Shown piece by piece: positions 6,902-10,158 of a DNA stretch of 10,158 nucleotides. The position numbers were made by a program, and so were the translations under genes. The notes beneath the pieces are model-generated. The model was not told the origin of the DNA. It worked only from the letters and a program-made list of their open reading frames with translations, and ran no database searches. Every line of letters begins with the position of its first letter. The stretch's first letter is position 1. Location: contig DCST01000009.1 in NCBI GenBank assembly GCA_002325765.1, forward strand, positions 5,631 to 15,788. Reading direction: 5' to 3'. This DNA is from a bacterium UBA1459 (lineage in GTDB: Bacteria; Pseudomonadota; Alphaproteobacteria; CAJXXZ01; UBA1459).

Positions 6902-7483
6902 ATGATGTTTATTTATTGTAAAGAAAATAAAGAATTAATACTATTACCTTTATGTTTATCATTATTAAATAATATATCTCCAAAATCTAATACTCAGAAT
7001 TCTTATGAAAAAATATCTTCTGATGAAATATCTTCTAATGAAATACCTGCTAATGAAACGGATGATACTTCTTATAGTAAAAGTAATATTATAATACCTA
7101 AAGATAAATTAATATCTCAGAAAAAAAATAAAGAAAATCTTGCTTTAAAAGAGTATCAAGCTGATCAAAAAAAAAATCAAGAATATAAACAGTTAATAGA
7201 TAAAACATTTCAATTAGATAGTGAAAAGAATAATCAATTTAGAGAAATAAGTAAAATAAAACAAAATAATGAAAATATATCTAAAAGAATTGAATCTAAA
7301 GAATTTAAATATAAAGTTACTAAAGATCATAGTTTAATCCGTCGGCTTTCATTAGATATAAATAATTTAAACAAACAAATAAAAGAAAATAATAAAAAAA
7401 TAGATGAAATAATGCTTTTAATTCAAGATATTGATAATAAGATTACTAAAAATCAAGATGAAATAAATGAATTTTTCAAATAA
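6902..7483 (+). CDS. Hypothetical coiled-coil protein with short tandem repeat
   Basis: This 193-aa protein is not recognised. It begins with a short hydrophobic stretch (ELILLPLCLSLL, 11-22), not a convincing signal peptide. A Ser/Glu/Asn-rich disordered stretch with a five-residue tandem repeat follows (38-52), then a long, highly charged helical part from about 75 to the end. From I153 to F191 hydrophobic residues fall at strict 3-4 spacing (153, 156, 160, 167, 170, 174, 177, 181, 188), with Asn at two core positions (163, 184), which is a strong coiled-coil pattern typical of oligomers. Two adjacent ATGs are possible starts; the second (6905) gives MFIY, matching the start of the upstream gene. 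There is no Shine-Dalgarno sequence. It sits 22 bp after the 406-aa gene and converges on the Asn-rich gene across a hairpin. A structural or secreted role is possible but not shown. Confidence 0.78.
   Translation: MMFIYCKENKELILLPLCLSLLNNISPKSNTQNSYEKISSDEISSNEIPANETDDTSYSKSNIIIPKDKLISQKKNKENLALKEYQADQKKNQEYKQLIDKTFQLDSEKNNQFREISKIKQNNENISKRIESKEFKYKVTKDHSLIRRLSLDINNLNKQIKENNKKIDEIMLLIQDIDNKITKNQDEINEFFK
7013..7057 (+). repeat. 15-bp tandem repeat (three copies) encoding ISSDE/ISSNE/IPANE
   Basis: Three in-frame copies encode ISSDE, ISSNE and IPANE in codons 38-52 of the coiled-coil gene. Copies 1 and 2 differ at one base in 15 (GAT versus AAT); copy 3 is more diverged. The unit keeps the reading frame, so copy-number change would lengthen or shorten the linker without breaking the gene. 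Confidence 0.6.
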
Positions 7484-7528
7484 TATTATAGATAAAAGTT
7501 ATTTATATATTCTTTTATTTATATTATT
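7479..7528. terminator. Bidirectional hairpin between convergent genes
   Basis: Two consecutive complementary arm pairs form one interrupted stem: AATAATAT (7479-7486) with ATATTATT (7521-7528), and ATAAAAG (7492-7498) with CTTTTAT (7512-7518), with a 13-nt loop and a 5/2-nt internal bulge. The structure spans both stop codons (7481-7483 plus strand, 7519-7521 minus strand), the position expected for a terminator shared by convergent genes. The stem is almost all A-T with only one G-C pair, so it is weak as an intrinsic terminator. Confidence 0.45.
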
Positions 7529-8571
7529 GACAATCTAGATAATCTATGTTCAATGTCATGATAGTCACCATTAAATGCTGATAATAATTGAAGCAAGTTA
7601 ATTTTATGTAGATTTATAGAAGATAAGTCTTCTTTCTTTAATTGATCTGTTTGTAATAATTCTATTAACTTCTGTGTATGTTTATCTGTTTTTTCTTGTT
7701 TTTTAGATAATTTTATTGTATTATTATTACTTGTATTTATTTCTAGTTGACTTAAATATGCTTGCCTTAATTGATGATTAAGTTCATCAAAAGTATTATT
7801 ATTCGTGTTATTATAATTGATATCAGATAAGTTAGAACTAGATTTATCATTATGACTTATGGTATCATCTGTTATAGAATCATCTACTTTATTTGTTAAT
7901 ATAATATCGATACAACTCTCTGTTTTATTATCTTGAGAAATATTATCTATAGTAGGTAAAATTTTATTACTCAATTTATCTCCTATTTGCTCTTCTGATG
8001 ATTTTAAATCTATTTGTTCTAATTTTTGATATGAATTAGTATTTTTCTTAACTTCAGTAATAATATTATTATTATTTTCTGAACTAGTATTATTAAAGGT
8101 TATTTTTTTATTTGTTGTTATATTATTATTATAAATATTACTACTTATTGCTTCTATATTATCATTATTACTAATAATATTTTCCTTAATAATATGATTA
8201 TTAATATCTTTATTATTATTTTCTTTTATTAGCTTTTGAGGGGCTTTAATATATGTATATTCTTTTAAAATTGTTTGATTTATAATAGATTTTTGTTTCT
8301 GAACTAAAATGGGTCTAGATAATATAATTGGATTATGATCTAATTTATTATTATTATGATTATTTAATAATTTATGTTGGTCTTGTAATTTATTATCTTT
8401 ATTTTTAGCTACAGAATTATTAGAAGTAGAAAATTTATCAGCTATTATTTTTGTATCAATACTAGTATTTAATTTAATTATTTGTGGCACTAAAGGTATA
8501 CATGAGTTTATAGAAGAATGAGATGATTGATGTTTGCTTGTTAGGCAAGACAAAACGAAAAAATGCCACAT
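7519..8571 (-). CDS. Hypothetical Asn-rich protein
   Basis: This protein is not recognised. From the ATG at 8571 it has 350 residues; a TTG at 8604 would add 11 hydrophobic residues (MIYFYVKIILE), giving a more signal-like N-terminus ending in VLSC, a poor lipobox match. I use the ATG because other genes here use ATG. About 55 residues are Asn, in runs such as NNHNNN (70-75) and NNNN (166-169), and Gly is nearly absent (two residues). The middle is low-complexity, rich in Asn, Ser, Ile and Lys, and probably disordered. From about 261 to the end it becomes helical and ordered-looking (FDELNHQLRQAYLSQLEI, then KLIELLQTDQLKKEDLSSIN and INLLQLLSAFNG), suggesting a small C-terminal domain. It converges on the coiled-coil gene and is divergent from gatB. 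Poly-Asn is partly a product of A+T-rich codons. A secreted or surface role is only a guess. Confidence 0.75.
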   Translation of the reverse strand: MWHFFVLSCLTSKHQSSHSSINSCIPLVPQIIKLNTSIDTKIIADKFSTSNNSVAKNKDNKLQDQHKLLNNHNNNKLDHNPIILSRPILVQKQKSIINQTILKEYTYIKAPQKLIKENNNKDINNHIIKENIISNNDNIEAISSNIYNNNITTNKKITFNNTSSENNNNIITEVKKNTNSYQKLEQIDLKSSEEQIGDKLSNKILPTIDNISQDNKTESCIDIILTNKVDDSITDDTISHNDKSSSNLSDINYNNTNNNTFDELNHQLRQAYLSQLEINTSNNNTIKLSKKQEKTDKHTQKLIELLQTDQLKKEDLSSINLHKINLLQLLSAFNGDYHDIEHRLSRLSII

Positions 8572-8707
8572 TTCTAAAATAATTTTAACATAAAAATATA
8601 TCAAAATAATAAAATTAACATATAAATTATATTTTATATTATTATAAAAAACTAATATATATTAAATCTAATGATAAAAATATCTACAATTTTGTTATTA
8701 TTTTTAT
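8572..8707. promoter_or_regulatory. Divergent intergenic region upstream of gatB and the Asn-rich gene
   Basis: Both neighbouring genes start from this 136-bp stretch (103 bp if the TTG start is used), so promoters for both are expected here. The sequence is nearly all A and T, with many TATAAT-like hexamers and no distinct -35 element or operator. No Shine-Dalgarno sequence precedes gatB; the last bases before its ATG are TTATTTTTAT. The assignment rests on gene orientation only. Confidence 0.3.
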
Positions 8708-10096
8708 ATGTTACGTAAAGATTATCAGGTAGTAATAGGATTAGAAATTCATGCTCAAATAAATACTAAATCAAAGTTATTTTCATCTACATCGACAGAA
8801 ATTAGTGCGCCTAATATGAATGTAAATTGGTATGATATAGGAACACCAGGTATATTACCTAGATTAAATAAGCAAGCAGTAAAACTTGCAGTGCAAACAG
8901 GATATGCTCTTAATTGTACAATACAAAATATCTCTCAATTTGATCGTAAACATTATTTTTATCCAGACCTACCTAGTGGATTTCAAATTACTCAATATTT
9001 TCATCCAATATGCACAGGTGGTTATATAGATAATATTCGTATTAATAGAATTCATATTGAATCAGATGCTGGTAAAATGCATCATCAAGGTCATAAGACA
9101 TTAATAGATTTTAATAGAGTTGGTTGCCCTCTCATGGAAATTGTTACAGAACCAGATTTTAGATCTATAGAACAAGTAAATGATTTTTTAAATAAGCTAA
9201 TATTAAGGTTAAAGTGGATTGAAAGTTGTGCATGTAATTTAGAATTAGGTGAATTTAGAGTTGATGTAAATGTATCTGTAAATAAAGAAGAAGAACCTTT
9301 TGGCACTCGTTGCGAAATTAAAAATTTAAATTCTATATACAATATTCGTCATGCTATAGAATTTGAAGTACAAAGACAAATAGATGAACTGTTATTAGGT
9401 AAAGAGATTTTACAAGAATCAAGAGGATATAATCCAGATACAAAAGAAACATTTTCAATGAGAGAAAAGACTGATGCTGATCATTATTGTTATTATAGAG
9501 ATTGGAATATACCTATATTAAATTTATCTGAAGATATAATATCTAAATGGATTAGTGAGATTAAATATCTACCACAACAAAAAAGAGAACAGTTTAAAAA
9601 TATTATATCTAAATCTGCATTAAATGTAATTATAGATGATAAAAAACTCTTTCAATATTTTGAAAAAGCAACTACTTCTTATTTAGATGCATTTGCAAAT
9701 GTGCTTACTAATGAATTTATGGGAATGTGTCAAAAAAAAGATTATAAACCATATGATACATGTGTATCTGCAGATAATTTAAGTAAGTTAATAGATCTCA
9801 TTGAAAATAAAAAAATACAAAGATCTGCATTAAAAAAAGTATTAGAGATTATGCTTATTAATAATAAAGACGCAGAACAAATTATTGTTGATGAAAATTT
9901 ACTAAATATTACGGATGAAAATATTATTAAGCAGTATTGTAATGAAATTATTATAGAGTATACAGAACTAAGCACACAATATAAAAATGGTGATAATAAA
10001 ATCATGAACGTACTTATTGGAAAACTTATGAAGAAATCTCGTAATATAGATCCGCAAGTATCAGAAGCTATACTAAAAGAGCTTATTTATAGATGA
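8708..10096 (+). CDS. gatB: Aspartyl/glutamyl-tRNA amidotransferase subunit B
   Basis: GatB is the kinase/tRNA-binding subunit of GatCAB, which converts Glu-tRNA-Gln and/or Asp-tRNA-Asn to the amidated forms in bacteria lacking the matching synthetases. The 462-aa protein is complete (family about 475-485). Motifs in order: VIGLEIHAQINTKSKLFS (9-26); FDRKHYFYPDLPSGFQITQY (78-97); IHIESDAGK (115-123); DFNRVGCPLMEIVTEPDF (134-151); FRVDVNVSV (183-191); FGTRCEIKNLNS (198-209). The C-terminal YqeY-like tail has YKNGDNKIMNVLIGKLMKKS (425-444) and ends ILKELIYR. His15, in GLEIH, aligns with the S. aureus metal-site His12. The usual DYRYFPEPDL stretch reads HYCYYRDWNI at 259-268, an unusual change. 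gatA and gatC are not in the window. The stop TGA overlaps the next start (ATGA). TGA is used only here; all other intact genes end in TAA. Confidence 0.98.
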   Translation: MLRKDYQVVIGLEIHAQINTKSKLFSSTSTEISAPNMNVNWYDIGTPGILPRLNKQAVKLAVQTGYALNCTIQNISQFDRKHYFYPDLPSGFQITQYFHPICTGGYIDNIRINRIHIESDAGKMHHQGHKTLIDFNRVGCPLMEIVTEPDFRSIEQVNDFLNKLILRLKWIESCACNLELGEFRVDVNVSVNKEEEPFGTRCEIKNLNSIYNIRHAIEFEVQRQIDELLLGKEILQESRGYNPDTKETFSMREKTDADHYCYYRDWNIPILNLSEDIISKWISEIKYLPQQKREQFKNIISKSALNVIIDDKKLFQYFEKATTSYLDAFANVLTNEFMGMCQKKDYKPYDTCVSADNLSKLIDLIENKKIQRSALKKVLEIMLINNKDAEQIIVDENLLNITDENIIKQYCNEIIIEYTELSTQYKNGDNKIMNVLIGKLMKKSRNIDPQVSEAILKELIYR

Positions 10097-10158
10097 TTTC
10101 AACTCTCGTACTAGTTTATAGATTTTTATTTAAATATTTTAGTATTAATTTTTATAGG
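10093..10158 (+). CDS. Start of an open reading frame overlapping gatB, cut by window end; possibly YidD
   Basis: An ATG at 10093 overlaps the gatB stop by four bases (ATGA), a typical arrangement for translationally coupled genes. The frame is open for the 22 codons visible: MISTLVLVYRFLFKYFSI, then NFYR. The pattern of a hydrophobic start followed by RFLFKYFSI resembles the opening of YidD (membrane protein insertion efficiency factor), whose N-terminus reads like LIRFYQKYISP before a CRFxPTCS motif. That motif would lie outside the window, so the identification is only a suggestion. The existence of the gene rests on the overlap and the open frame; a chance frame this short is not excluded. 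Confidence 0.45.
   Translation, partial: MISTLVLVYRFLFKYFSINFYR

Noticed and set aside
8160..8220. ATT/AAT-rich repeats in the Asn-rich gene as a CRISPR or satellite array
   Set aside because: There is no constant repeat-spacer unit; these are codon runs for Asn and Ile in an open frame.
9053..9079. Loss of a metal ligand in GatB (IHIESDAGK; S. aureus has EEDAGK)
   Set aside because: As I recall, the second residue of this Glu pair varies among bacteria, often Gln in alphaproteobacteria, and the neighbouring Glu is kept, so a functional defect cannot be argued.
9091..9342. Minus-strand 83-codon frame within gatB
   Set aside because: It overlaps well-conserved GatB motifs on the opposite strand, so it is a shadow frame.
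9742..10005. Minus-strand 87-codon frame in the 3' part of gatB
   Set aside because: Shadow of the conserved GatB tail domain; the Ile/Ser/Leu-rich product reflects antisense of A+T-rich codons.

Overview
The window is very A+T-rich, by eye roughly three quarters or more, with TAA stops on nearly every gene, almost no Shine-Dalgarno sequences and mostly tight gene spacing. It looks like the chromosome of a reduced, host-associated bacterium. Short versions of essential genes (dnaN, rplU, ruvX, pheT, gatB), a GatB that implies indirect aminoacylation of Gln- and/or Asn-tRNA, and a membrane-anchored PpiD/SurA-like protein fit an AT-rich intracellular Gram-negative such as a Rickettsiales- or Holosporales-like alphaproteobacterium. 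That placement is inference; no 16S or other lineage marker is present. TGG encodes Trp and no core gene has an internal TGA, so the standard bacterial code is used.

Left block (1-4519) is housekeeping. It holds the 3' part of dnaN (sliding clamp), cut by the window start. dnaN converges, with one base between stop codons, on a leftward pair: a PpiD/SurA-like membrane protein downstream of rplU (ribosomal protein L21). A 47-bp divergent spacer separates rplU from a rightward pair, ruvX (YqgF nuclease family) and pheT (Phe-tRNA synthetase beta chain). pheT is strongly shortened.

Middle block (4520-8640) is accessory. It begins with a decayed gene (about 4547-5465) that can still be read in pieces through six frame changes and one in-frame stop. 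A 193-bp spacer with a hairpin and a perfect palindrome follows. Next come three unrecognised genes: a 406-aa protein with a Lys/Pro/Thr-rich linker and two copies of a helical repeat exactly 90 residues apart; a 193-aa protein with a short tandem repeat and a long C-terminal coiled coil; and, converging on these, an Asn-rich protein of about 350 aa. Their composition (disordered linkers plus helical or coiled-coil parts, fast-evolving appearance) would suit secreted or surface proteins interacting with a host, but no domain proves this.

Right block (8708-10158) returns to housekeeping: full-length gatB, then an ATGA-overlapping reading frame that runs off the window and whose first residues faintly resemble YidD. 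No RNA gene, insertion sequence or CRISPR array was seen. The most interesting material is the accessory block between pheT and gatB; nothing in it can be named as a known system.
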